The notes below the pieces were generated by a model, which was not told the origin of the DNA, ran no database searches, and was given only the letters and a program-made list of their open reading frames with translations. From Paramecium tetraurelia (taxonomy: Eukaryota; Ciliophora; Oligohymenophorea; Peniculida; Parameciidae): a DNA stretch of 64,000 bases. Below, piece after piece: positions 37,232-48,824 of the stretch (its first letter is position 1; each line of letters begins with the position of its first letter). Location of the stretch: assembly GCF_000165425.1 (NCBI RefSeq), contig NW_001798968.1:1-64000 (forward strand). The letters are read 5' to 3'. The translations under genes and the position numbers were made by a program.

Positions 37232-39111
37232 TCACCTTTTTAATAGTCTTTTCTATAAAAGTTTCTCGTCCTTCGGTATTCTGCCAAACTTGTCTTGGAC
37301 CTACCAATCAAAAATCACTCCCGGGTTAGAGAGGAATTGCAAAGCGGCATCGTTGCCAACCGACACAGCCAAATGAGCAACAGTTCTGTTGTCCTCTGTT
37401 CTGTATTGGGTGAAATCTCTTTCACCAGCTTCGTAAAAGAGATTGAGCATCTCCTCCTTGCCATTCGCAACATCCTGCATCAAGAGTTGGGTTAACTCTT
37501 TAATTGGAGCAATCAATTTGCCTTGGAATCTCAAGAGCAACTAGATCATCTGCGTATTCTTGGCCATTACGGCTTCGTACATGGGACTATGTTTCCATCT
37601 ATCTACATTGTTAACAATCTATGAGCATTTCCTCAAAATGAGTTCAGCAATCTCCAACGATCCTTCCCTTGCAGCCACATGTAATATGCTTCTCTTGTCA
37701 TAGTCTTAAGCTTTATAATTGATTTCCTATTTTTAATATAGACCTTACAATCTTTGACAATTTCATCGAAGACAGTTTCCTCTTCTGAACACAAATCTGA
37801 CACAAGATATTTGGAAACACTAGATCTTTATTCAAATCTATCTTAGAGTGTTACTGTTTGATGGCTGATGACAAGGCCATCAAAAAGGGTTCAGTCTCAG
37901 CCGCACCGCCAGACTCGGTCAACTCCCCTCTGATATCCCTTTGGAATTCCTCCTCTATCTCATCAACGTCGTCAGTCTGGCCTAATAGATACCCCAGTTT
38001 GGTAAAGGCTGCTTATGATGTCATGTCTCCTCCGCTTATACTAAAGATGAATGAGATGAATATGATACACTCCCATGTTCTCAAATATGATGCCTGTCTC
38101 ATAGAGCATTTCGACTTAGGATGTATGACATTGGGAGATGTTGACTATGACTACTCCTCTTTTGGCTGCCTGAGCGATTTCATTACAAAACTTCTCCTCT
38201 GTTTACATATTGCCTGCTCCATATGTCTCTATCACGACTCCTTTCAACTTTTCGTTCTTGAATATCTCATTTAGAGTGACATGATTTAATAAGGGATTCA
38301 GACGTATCAAACTGATATTCGTGCAGAATTTCTTACTCACTTAGAGATTCTCTTCGTTGGGATTCTTTAGGATGATATCCCATTTAATGCTAATGTTCAC
38401 TCCGAAATATCCTAGAGGAGTGAATTTGGGAGAATCAAATGAATCCAAAGAGGAAGAATTCACTTTCTAAGCTCTATTCCCTCTCAACAATTTATCCTAA
38501 AAACATATTAATACTTCTGGGATGGTGAAATGTCCAGCTATGGTCAGGGCATTCAGAAAATTAGTAAACCCATCATTTCTCGGTTGTGATAAAGGAACTT
38601 GACTGCCTGTCAATATCACTGTTTTGGATAGGTTTTGGAACATGAAGGATAAGGCACTTGCAGTGTATGCCATTGTGTCTGTTCCATGCAGAATGATGAA
38701 GCTGTCATATTGTTTATAGGCTGTTTCGATCCTCTCTGCTATGGTTACCCAATCATCTGAATTCATGTTCGAAGAGTCAAGCAACTTCTCCAATTCCTCC
38801 ACTTTAAACCATATCCTTCGGTTAAAGGCGGTTATAGGAGTAATTAGAAAATCGTCAGTAGCCTTGAAGTAGGTGTAATCCATGTCACAAGAGAACGGGT
38901 TGTTTTAAAGGAAGTTTTTTAGAGCACCCGTTTTTGTGACATATCCTGTTTAAGATGGAAACATTGATATGGTTCCACCGGTATTCAAAATCAGCACCTT
39001 TCGAGGCTAGTCACTCAATTTCTCCTTGATGATATCATTATGGTTCTGCATATCAATCACCAAATGCGATTTTATTTTGGTCACATTTTGTGGATCGTCG
39101 TCGACATACAT
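37232..39111 (-). CDS. L-asparaginase with C-terminal ankyrin repeats
   Basis: ATG 39111, introns of 28, 29 and 17 nt, TGA 37232-37234; 601 aa with exact frame. The N-terminal ~390 residues are a type I asparaginase: VLILNTGGTISMF with the first catalytic Thr, IILHGTDTMAYTASAL with the second Thr-Asp pair (about residue 141), TGSQVPLSQPRNDG, GVVIETYGAGN and ISGGDMTSQAAFTKLGYLLG. The C-terminal part holds ankyrin-type repeats (RSILHVAAREGSLEIAELIL; HSPMYEAVMAKNTQMIQLLL; RTVAHLAVSVGNDAALQFL). This is the domain order of eukaryotic ASPG (60-kDa lysophospholipase/asparaginase), a cytosolic enzyme hydrolysing Asn to Asp and ammonia. No signal peptide. The 17-nt intron (GTCTATATTAAAAATAG) is needed to keep the frame and is unusually short. 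Confidence 0.9.
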
Positions 39112-39150
39112 TTTATAATAATTTATTAATATCGAGATAAACAAAAATAA

Positions 39151-41602
39151 TCATGAACTATATACTTCTATATCAATTAGGTCTTATTTGGATAGGACTT
39201 TAGTTAATTTGATTTCTTGATGTTGTCTCGCACTACTTGCCAGAGTGTTATGAGTTTTCTTAATATGACAACCATTCAAACTATTAGGAGATCGTTTTGT
39301 CAATTGATCCTTCTTAGATCCTTTAAGAGAAACGCAATCTATCTCGTCTTCTTCTTCTTCATTCTACGAATCTAATTGAGCCATACGATTTTTGTGAACT
39401 GGAGCATTGGTTCTCTTCCTTTTGTTCTTAGAATCTCTGGCTTATTTGGATAGTTTTTCTAGTTCAACAAGAGAATTGAAACTATACTGAATCGTAGTTT
39501 CTACCATCTTTAACAATCGTTGGTTCAATGAATTTTCTTAGTTTACTCTATTGTTGAATGAGTGTTCGTGATTCTCATGATTTTTGCCATGATGTTCCAT
39601 ATCTTCATTGTTCTCATGATGATCATGATGATCCTGATGGTAATTCTATTAGTGTTCAAGTTCTTCATTGTTCTCATGAACATCTAGAGCCAAACTTTCG
39701 TATGCTTTGTATAATGTCTTGAATTTTCTTTCTGTATTATAAATCTGTCTGCCTCCCAATAGACTCTTTGAACTGCTCTTGAATTTCAACATATCGTTCT
39801 TTTTGTTTGCCAAATCGTTATTTGATACTTTGTCTTTTTACACTTCCTTCAGATTTTCAGAGATACACACAACTGGTTTAGGCAAGTAATTAAATACTTT
39901 CCTTTGAGTCTTATTGAGAAAGATGTGTTTGAACTTCTCGATTTCCTATAGTTTGCTTATAACAACTAAGATGTCCATATCTGTCAAGATCATTTTCCTT
40001 GACTTTTCAAATATCTTAGCTTAATAATTGACTGTGCTATTCTTCTTGAATAAATCACACATTTATTTCACAATAAAAAGCACTCCAAAAGACAGTTTCT
40101 TTTTGCTCTCCAAAATCAACTTAATAAATTAATCCAAGAACTTCTCTTTATCCTTATCTAAATTGGGCTGGTGTTGATTCTCATGAGATTAATCAACTGA
40201 TTTCTCTGATTTTAAGTTGCCGTAATGAGCATCGCTGCTTATGACTTACACTTTGTTTGTATGCACACTTACATTGTCTGATTCATTAGGTTGAGTTGAG
40301 CTGATCGGAAACTTTAATGCAGTTGCAACCCTTGTCATATGAATTACTCTATGAGCACTATGTTTAAATTTTTGAACTACATCATCAACAGACTTCATAG
40401 AGTCTATTATCTTAGTAACCAGAGATTGAAAAGAGAAGACTAATTCTCCCTTTTTTTTCTCTGGCATATCAAATTAGTACAATGCATTAGCCATTTTAAT
40501 TTACAAACCAGTCTAATTGTAACGAAGTATAAAATAACCCAGTACAGTGGCTAAGAACTTAGTTATGCCACCAACATAGGAAATGAGTTCGTCTATGCGA
40601 TAGTATTGCTTGGAGTGATGTGTTTCGGATTGCGAAAGACGTAAGTAAAAGGATGCGACCTGAGTAAAATTGGAGGTATAAACTTATTGTTGTGCCAATT
40701 TATTTTCCACTATGGAAAACACTTGCTGGTTATTGATGTCCTGGATTCCTGGGACAACTGAATTATCGACTGTCATTGCCTGTTTCTCGAGGTAGATGTC
40801 TGTCTTGGTTTCGAGGCCATACTTGGCAGAAATGTAGAAGTCAGAGTAGATTTAGGAAATGTAATTTGATTCCAGGTTTAAATTCGGGATTCGGTTTAGC
40901 ATCAAAGTGTTGATTTTAAAACTATTATTCAAATAACCTAGGAGTTATAATTATTGAATTTCAGTGGTGGAATAGCAGGCACTAGTTTAACATAGTAGAG
41001 CAGTGATTCTACCATATTGGAATGTATTGGATTTGTAGGTGCCTTACAAAATCAGAGTGTAATTGAGTGGCAGACAATAATAGCCATTCAGTTGATTTTT
41101 GAGTATTTTCTATGATTATATTATAGGTGATATACATTGTAGATGGTGGATTCATTGAACTCCTGGAAGTGCTTGATTGTACACTGTTCAAGGGGTATTG
41201 AGTATTTTTCTGTTTTACTCAATGTACCATTATCGTTTATGTTTTACTCATATTCAGTGTACTTAAAGTCTATTAGTTGTTTGGTTCCGTTAATTATTGG
41301 ATCCTCTACCTGGAAGGCCATCATAAAATCGGTGTAGTCGATCATGGTTATCGGGGGGTCGATGTTCAGTACTCTATTTTATGAGATCTCAAGAGATTAG
41401 CAAATATGTGTACTGTGAATGATTCCTATTTGATTAGACTAATTGCTCCTTGAATAAAAATGATGGCCAAAACAACCACCATTATGATTGTGCAAAATCC
41501 ACCAAATGGCGATTGATGGGTTTCTTTTTTCCTGAAATTCAATTTCACTTCTGCTCCAAAGGTATCGCAATAAGAAACTTTCTAAATGAAATTTTATATC
41601 AT
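39151..41602 (-). CDS. Two-TM membrane protein, paralogue of 32164 gene, 799 aa
   Basis: ATG 41602, two 26-nt introns (from GTACACATAT and GTATATCACC), TGA 39151-39153; 800 codons exactly. N-terminal [19 protein letters not shown] precedes TM1 ([20 protein letters not shown]). A large non-cytosolic region with N-glycosylation-like NGT, NST, NYT and NFT sites follows, then [13 protein letters not shown] leads into TM2 ([13 protein letters not shown]) and [12 protein letters not shown]. The cytosolic half has helices matching the 32164 protein and then an extension: a His-rich stretch ([19 protein letters not shown]) and a basic Ser/Lys tail. A Met at 40494 opens an apparently separate ORF but is internal to this gene, as shown by continuity of the family motif across it. 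Both copies may descend from whole-genome or local duplication. Confidence 0.85.
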
Positions 41603-42480
41603 AAATTATTTTAATAAACATAGACAGCAAAAATATATTGTTAATAATCCCATAAATTGTTTATGAATAGAAATTTATTAATATAATGTTAAACATTTGT
41701 CAATACTAAATCTGATGATATTATGTCTCACGACATCAGAATTATTGTTGCTGATAAATTCACGACTCCACTGATTTGTTTAAACCTATATATTTTTTCT
41801 ATTTCTTTTTTATATTAATTAATTTTATTTACCTTACCCCTTCTTACGTCACTAAATTATCCGCTCTCCAATCCCGACTCAATCCCTCATCGTATTCCAA
41901 TATATTTAATTATAAATTAAACTATTCTAATTGAATAGCAGAGGAGAGGATAGAATAGAATAGAATAACTAAACCAAACAGTGGAGTTGGCACTAGTATA
42001 GTATTTCTTATCTAATCACTTAGTCTAACTAAAGTCTAATGATAATTTAAATAAATATAAAGAAAATAGAGAGTTTTTTATAGGGTAAGATATCTATATG
42101 AGTGTTTGAGTAGTCAGTGAATACAATAATTTTAAATAATCTAGTTTTCACTATTGTTGAATTCCATGAAATCATTTAATAGCAGCTAAATTTGGATAAC
42201 ATGCATTCTACATCATTTACAATAAATGGACCTCCTCCAATTCCATTTAGATATTACTATAATACTTCAAAACAAGACTCCCATAATATTCTAATTTTAT
42301 CATTCTCAAATGAGTTGAGTATGCAGTCATAATTCTCTTTAGTTTTTAAATTTAACTAGGGAGACTAAAGGGTCTCACAAGTTTTAGTTATTTTGATTTT
42401 TATCTATCAAACATTTTAATTTGATAATAAATTGTAACATTGATGTAAAAGTAAAAAAAAAAGTATTTTATAAATTAATT
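41603..42480. other. Divergent promoter-type intergenic region
   Basis: 878 bases between divergent genes. Contains AT-rich DNA, a short GGATAGAATAGAATAGAATA pentanucleotide repeat near 41948 and a GC-richer tract (41840-41890). No gene or structured RNA recognised. Confidence 0.5.
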
Positions 42481-43319
42481 ATGTTTTAATCATATGTAAT
42501 TGATCGGAAATTTAAGACAGAGTCAAGCAAAGTCGTTCAAAATGTACGATTTACAAAGGTATTTCAAAGAGGAAATGAACATAAGAATTATTCTTTTGAA
42601 ATTCCCAATGATTATGACTAATTACCAAAAAAACTCAGGTGCCAATCTACTTATTCGAATCTGTGTGGTTGCAGATCACATAAATACCAATTCTTTCATG
42701 ACATCATTTCCGAATTTGCTGAACACAAAAAACAAAGATTGGCTAATGTTATCATACAAAATCTAAGTAATTACCCTTATAAAAAGGATTTACAGAAAAA
42801 TCCACACTACCATCCCAGGGTTCTGCACGCAACATATTCTCAAAGGGTGGACCAAGCCTAAATCATAATTACAGTCAATTTATGAAAAAAGTTAAAGATT
42901 TTAAAATTGCTGAACAGAACATCATTGCTCAAACTCCCAGGTATTCATTCACATTTGAAACAAGTTCAATACAAGAATGCATGCCTCTCACTAGACAACC
43001 CTCCTTCGAACAAGTTTTAGACGCAAAGTAAACCCTAACTCCGAGTTACTCCAGGAACCAAAGTCCCAAATTGCTGTTCAGTATCTTACTACCTAAAATT
43101 TCAGAACCTTAATAATTTATATTAAAATCGAAGTTCAAAACCAACAATGCCCTTGACAAAATACTGACTGAAGCCAGGAATCAAATCACGACTTCCCAGT
43201 CTCCCAGATCAGTGCAAGTGAGTCAACACAAAAAGATCAAGTCTCATCCTGCGAAGGTGTATACTGAACACAACCGACTCTTACAAAGAGTGATACTTAA
43301 AACTAAGCTGAACTAATGA
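42481..43319 (+). CDS. Hypothetical basic Ser/Gln-rich protein, 269 aa
   Basis: ATG 42481, one 29-nt intron (from GTAATTACCC near 42769), TGA 43317-43319; 270 codons exactly. The N-terminal third contains a Cys/His patch (RCQSTYSNLCGCRSHKYQFF) and FHDIISEFAEHKKQRLANVI. After the intron the protein is low-complexity with Ser/Thr/Pro/Lys (SQGSARNIFSKGGPSLNHN, TTSQSPRSVQVSQHKKIKSH), which suggests a disordered cytoskeletal or signalling protein. No domain recognised. It ends tail to tail, 17 bases from the phosphatase stop. Confidence 0.7.
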
Positions 43320-43336
43320 TATTATTTATTGTAATT

Positions 43337-44077
43337 TCAATAGTGTTTATAGTATAAATTAGAAAATAAAGTATTCTCCTGTTTTCTGTAGACATTCGAC
43401 TTCGGTATAGTGTATTATTGTTCGTAATGGAAGTGCTGCTATTTGTTGGACTCCTTCAATCTCTGGAGTTTCATCTCGAAATCATCATCAAACTGCTTTT
43501 GCTTGTAATCTCTCTCCACTTGCTTGGGACTTGCAATTCTCCTATTGCAATTCGCTTCATTTATCACATCGTTGAACACCTGTCTCTCAAATGTGCCCAG
43601 TTGCCTCAAGAACCCATTATTGGGGAAGATGATTGACCTCCTCTATTCCACATACTCCAGAGCCTCTCTCGCTCCAATCAGGTCTTTTTTTATGAGGTAA
43701 GCCAAAACGATAACTGCGCTTCTTGATATCCCCATTTGGCAGTGCACCAAGACATTTGTTGATCTGCGAGAGGCTTCAATGAATCTGAATGATTCATCAA
43801 AGTGCTTGCTTATTTGGTAGTCATCCTCGTCGTCAGCCATGCATTGATGATAGAAGTTCAGCTTAATCTTGGTTGATGAGGGGATGCTCTGAGGACACAC
43901 AGTCAAAATGGCTTTGATTTAATATTAAGATAAAGTGTAAGGATCACCTAAATTCATTTATCAAATACTTGCAGCTTCCATGTTGCCTAAATACAACCCT
44001 CCAAGTACTTTTGAAGGTTCAATAATACAAGAGATGGGATCATCTCTTTTACTTGATTGCTTTTTGGGTGAACTCAT
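43337..44077 (-). CDS. Dual-specificity protein phosphatase, 239 aa
   Basis: ATG 44077, one 21-nt intron (from GTATTTGATA), TGA 43337-43339; 240 codons. The short N-terminal extension (MSSPKKQSSKRDDPISCI) leads into IEPSKVLGGLYLGNMEAA, the conserved DSP opening. The signature is VLVHCQMGISRSAVIVLAYL (HCxxGxxRS; catalytic Cys about residue 105), with the general-acid Asp probably in the DDEDDY loop before the HFDESFRFIE helix. The C-terminal ~75 residues are charged and helical (QVERDYKQKQFDDDFEMKLQ), absent from minimal DSPs. It would dephosphorylate pTyr and pSer/pThr, for example on MAP kinases; no MAPK-docking domain is visible, so the substrate is unknown. Confidence 0.92.
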
Positions 44078-44564
44078 TAAATAAATAAATTTTATTATTC
44101 AATAAAAATAAATAAAATAATCCATATTTATATTAATATCTTTAATATCCAATATTTTTAAATTTTAAATGAGATTATTATTATTACCATCCTTGACTCA
44201 GGTATATTCGATATCGCTCTTTTTCATTTTTAGGATTGAAGTAGTTGCTAAATACTAATGGAAATAATTGGAGTTATATAATTAAATTAGAATAGAATAT
44301 TTAATATGATGAAATTACTTTAAATTAAGAGGAATGAAAGTAATTCTCACACATTATGATAAATAAATGAATACATTTAAAATTAGTACAATTATTTGTT
44401 GTTCCTAAGATAATTTAAAGTAACTTAATGTAACTTAAACATTATTCACCAGTACATAGTGATTTAACTATATGTTTCTGGGATTGACAATAAATTCATT
44501 GGAATTTTGAAAAGCAATACTTATTATAATTTTTTTATCATTATTCTAAATAAAAAAGTTGGGA
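44078..44564. other. Divergent intergenic region
   Basis: AT-rich region between divergent start codons of the phosphatase and the coiled-coil gene. Nothing recognised. Confidence 0.5.
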
Positions 44565-45354
44565 ATGGATCGTAATCTATTAATAATATTAGAGAAAAGA
44601 CGAGTTATAGTAGTTAATCGATGAACAGAATAAGGAGGAGTTTTCGGATGACTAGGATTTGGTGTCTCATATAGATATTGAGGATTTTGAATAGCGATTG
44701 CAAACGAGTCAGTCCTTTGTGAGGGAGAAGCCTCCGCAACACAGTCAGAGGGCTCAATCTGGAATGACTCAAATTGGGAAGCAGCAACCTCAGAGTTTGA
44801 AGGATCTGAATGAGAAGATGCAGTAAAATCTAGCCAAAAAGCAGGTGAATTAGCCCACCAGAGTTTAGGGGCAATAGAGGTCATAGCAGTAGTTTTCGCA
44901 AACTTAGCAGGTTCAGAAAAAACAGGAGTATGGAATCAATTCAAATAATCTAGTAAGAGGAAATCTGTGGAGCCGAGGGCGAACAATAATCCTCGTCAGG
45001 TGTTGGAGTAGGCGCAAAGGGACAATCAGGATTTGCTGTAGAAGTTGGGGACGATGAGGAGACAGCTGCAATCCTTGGAGGCGGAGAATGCGGAGTTGAA
45101 GTAGGAGATTTAGAGGAAGGGTAATTCGAGTGGGTTTTTGCCGAAGATTGAGTAGGCGGCGAACTCGGAGTTGAAATTGTTGAGGATGGAGAATGAGGAG
45201 TTGAAGAGGATCGTCTAGAAATAAAATGTACGAACAGTGAAACATTTTGTGTTAGGGTAGTGATTCGGGGAAGATGTTGTAGATGTACGGGTTGTAGGTG
45301 GTGAAATTGAAATGTCGGATCGAGGAGCTTACTTAGTAATTGGAGAAGTAGTGA
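44565..45354 (+). CDS. Coiled-coil protein, 235 aa
   Basis: ATG 44565, three introns (28 nt from GTAATCTATT, 26 nt from GTATGGAATC, 28 nt from GTACGAACAG), TGA 45352-45354; 236 codons. The first half is polar and disordered (DEQNKEEFSDDQDLVSHID; QPTRVQGQQRSQQQ). The second half is a parallel coiled coil with regular heptads (LLQKLGTMRRQLQSLEAENA; ELKLLRMENEELKRIVQKQN; KCRIEELTQQLEKQ). All three introns are required to keep the frame. No other domain. Possibly a basal-body or cytoskeletal protein by composition, but that is a guess. Confidence 0.75.
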
Positions 45355-45385
45355 TATCATTAATATATATATAAAAATAAATCAA

Positions 45386-46742
45386 ATGAGTATTTAAGCT
45401 GTGAATTACGAGGTGGAAGATATGGGTCGCTATTTCAAATCGTAAAAAAAATGAAATCATTCTTAGATCAAAGAAGAAGTACAAATGGACATTCATGTTG
45501 GAGGACAAGCAACACATGTTGGAATTAGAATTCTCATATCTCAGTGGGAAGAGAAGACTGGTGTTGGACGGCAGAGTACTACACGAAAGCATGTAAAATG
45601 TGATATCTATTATCAGGATGCTCACCTCCTCATTCCAGTATCCCTTTACTCTGGAAGGATTTGCTTTAAACGTGATTTAACAAGGGGATGCGTTTGAATT
45701 GAGAATCAATAATAAGGTCTTCTCTCATCTATACACTCAATGTAAGAATCTTGTTTCCCTCCCCTAGAAAAAACAAAGAGCGAGTTTGTGTACGATGAGA
45801 AAATCAATAATACCAATAAAACGGACAACAACTTCTATTCTGAGCCTCCCAATTTTAATACCCAATTTTCCAACAATAATAACTTTCAAAACAATTCACA
45901 GTATATTATAAATCATCATATTTCATTAGAAAAATTAATTTAAATATTAAATTTGAAAACCCCAAGGACACCAATCCCATCTAATAAAAGACAAGCGTGG
46001 TATAATAGACCAAGTATGGAATCTTAATTTATTCTAGAACATCCACCACCTTTGGGTAGCCAGGAGCATTTGAAGAATTTGAATAGTTCGGTCAGGTGTC
46101 CAAAACCTCCAATAATCCATTTGGAGATTCTTTCCAGGTTTCAGGATTTTCCTCAGGCCAAGCAGTTTAGTAACAATAAAAAAGTATCATTTATGTATCA
46201 TATAAAAACAGAGGTGGACTTATTAAATTTAGATGATGATGTGCCATAATAAAAGGCAGTCAATCCACCATAATAGGAGTTTCTATTTGAATAATAATAA
46301 TAATAATAATAATAGGAAAAAACTAATATACCTCAATAAACTAATTTATTTGATGCCTTTGGTAATGGGTGGAATTAACAACAATAATAACAATAACAAT
46401 AAATTCCATAACAATAATAAAACATGTTTTAATAACCAACTTAGGTTCCACAACCATTTGAGTATTTATCTCTATTCTATTTTTAGATCTTTTAATTAAA
46501 TGGGCTAAAATACATAAGGATTTTAAAATCAATAGTAATAGGGTGGATTCCAAAACTCTCATGCTTTTGGATAAGACTTTCCCTAAGCTCCCCAACAATA
46601 ATAAAATTTAAATATCTTAAATTTGTATGGCAATCAACCACCAGTTGTTGGAAATTTAGCCTATTCAGCATTTCCTTAAGTTCAATAATACAATTAACCA
46701 GTGCCCTAGTCATAGCCTACTCCATTTGATCTGTTCAAATGA
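45386..46742 (+). CDS. FAIM-like domain protein with endocytic-motif Gln-rich tail
   Basis: ATG 45386, six introns (25, 24, 26, 29, 28 and 25 nt), TGA 46740-46742; 399 aa. Residues ~20-115 read WTFMLEDKQHMLELEFSYLS, GKRRLVLDG, then FQYPFTLEGFALNVIQQGDA and FELRINNKVFSHL, a beta-rich pattern like FAIM (Fas apoptotic inhibitory molecule): 'H.IEFEH...SGKR...VDG...F.YEYTLEI.G'. The tail is disordered, Gln/Asn-rich (a TAA/TAG-coded Q8 tract near 46290) and carries adaptor-binding peptides: NPFGDSF, DLLNLDDD, NLFDAFG and a terminal PFDLF, the NPF, LLNLD-clathrin-box and FxDxF/DPF-like classes used by EH-domain, clathrin and AP-2 partners. The combination suggests a clathrin-coat accessory protein. 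The FAIM assignment is by pattern only. Confidence 0.65.
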
Positions 46743-46785
46743 GATAAATATTATTCATAATAAATATAAATATTCAAATTTAAAA

Positions 46786-47612
46786 ATGGAATTGTTAAAT
46801 TACGCTGCCACAGTAATCCAAAAAACCTTCAGAGGATTCCTAGCCAGACAAGCAGTGAAATAAATACGAAGGATAAACTACTTCTCCTCTTTTGGTATTG
46901 CAATCCTCTCAATTAGATCATCAAAATGAATATGGGTTTTGCATCCAACCCTAGAAATCGAAGAAATCCACTCGCAATACTCAATCACTCATCTAACCAA
47001 CCAAAAGAATGATCAGAAGTGCAGTCTACATTCAGAAATGCTATCGAGGGTACTTAAGTAGAAAATATGTTTGCAATTTTTACAGATTGAAATAGATCGT
47101 ATTATTTTTAGAAGGACACATCCATAATTTCCTGAGGAAAGTAAAATGATTCTGATATTAGAGAATTTAATAAAGGAAAATCCACATCAAACAATTGATG
47201 GCATAATGTTACAACTTTCAAACTCAATGCAAATCTATTGCAAAAGGTCGATACAACTACAGTAAGTACATGAATCAAAAGCAATTCGATGAAGTAAATG
47301 GTATAATATTTACATCTTTCTTGCATCTCATGATACCTAACTTTGAAAAGATGAATTCTGAATAGAAATCTCATTATGTAGATTAAATCTTAGGAGTTGT
47401 TCAATCGAATCCCCCAAGGAAAACCATGCCAACCTAGATCAGTTCTAAGACTCCCTTGAAGTAGAGACACATCATTTAGAAATGTCAGTGTTTTGTCTTC
47501 TGAAGTAATGACAAGTAATGGTAGTTGCACTTCAAGCCATAAATCCAAATCGAATTTGACAAATGAAGAATTCAAGTCAATATTATAAAGATAGAATAAA
47601 AAACCAAAATGA
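46786..47612 (+). CDS. IQ-motif (calmodulin-binding) protein, 251 aa
   Basis: ATG 46786, introns of 22 nt (GTATTGCAAT), 21 nt (GTAAAATGAT) and 28 nt (GTGTTTTGTC), TGA 47610-47612; 252 codons. Two clear IQ motifs: AATVIQKTFRGFLARQAVKQ at the N-terminus and SAVYIQKCYRGYLSRKYVCN about residue 80, both IQxxxRGxxxR, expected to bind calmodulin or centrin. The rest is basic and helical with a Ser/Lys-rich end (SCTSSHKSKSNLTNEEFKSI). Calmodulin signalling and centrin-based cytoskeleton are prominent in Paramecium. It starts 43 bases after the previous stop on the same strand. Confidence 0.82.
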
Positions 47613-48059
47613 CCTGATTTTTATTTAATTTTTTGCTGAACTTATAGAAAATAATTAATAATACTAATTGATTTATGAAGATATAAGTATTAATCTCTTT
47701 AAAGAAACAGAATATTGATAAATAATTATGGAATGTGTAGAATTATGAATTATGTATTATTGTTATTGTTATTATTCAATTTAACACAAATGAAGAATAT
47801 TTCATAATACTTAAACTTTGATTTCAAATCAATTGTCTTTAAATTATGTATTAATTAAAAGAGATTTACTCTATTATTTTGATGATATAATTTAATATAT
47901 ACATTGGATAATAGAGTAGATAATATTTTTATGTCTATTTTATTCTTCATATTCTTCTTAATAACTCAAGATAAAAGATTATATGTTGTCTAACAAATAA
48001 GAAATGATGAGGTTAATTAAATTGTGACAATGATTTTATATATAAAAAGTTCTTATAAT
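47613..48059. other. Convergent intergenic region
   Basis: AT-rich sequence between convergent stops of the IQ gene and the ARF gene. Nothing recognised. Confidence 0.5.
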
Positions 48060-48603
<544 letters not shown>

Positions 48604-48824
48604 TTACTTAAGTTAATAATATAATCATAATAGATGGAATTGAAATTTAAATTAGTAAGTTTTCCTTGTCAGAAAAATTCATTAATCACTATTTTTAGAA
48701 CCTAATTTATAAATATTTATTATTGGAATCGTTTAAAATAATAGAATAATTATTCGTAAATTCATATAAATAATATTTTTATATTCTTGGTATATACTTT
48801 CTATAATAAAATTATTAAATAATA

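Noticed and set aside
40246-40494. Separate gene starting at Met 40494
   Set aside because: The frame continues upstream through TM2 and the family motif, so this Met is internal to the 799-aa membrane protein.
46341-46713. Minus-strand ORFs rich in Ile/Val
   Set aside because: Antisense of the Gln/Asn-rich tail of the FAIM-like gene.
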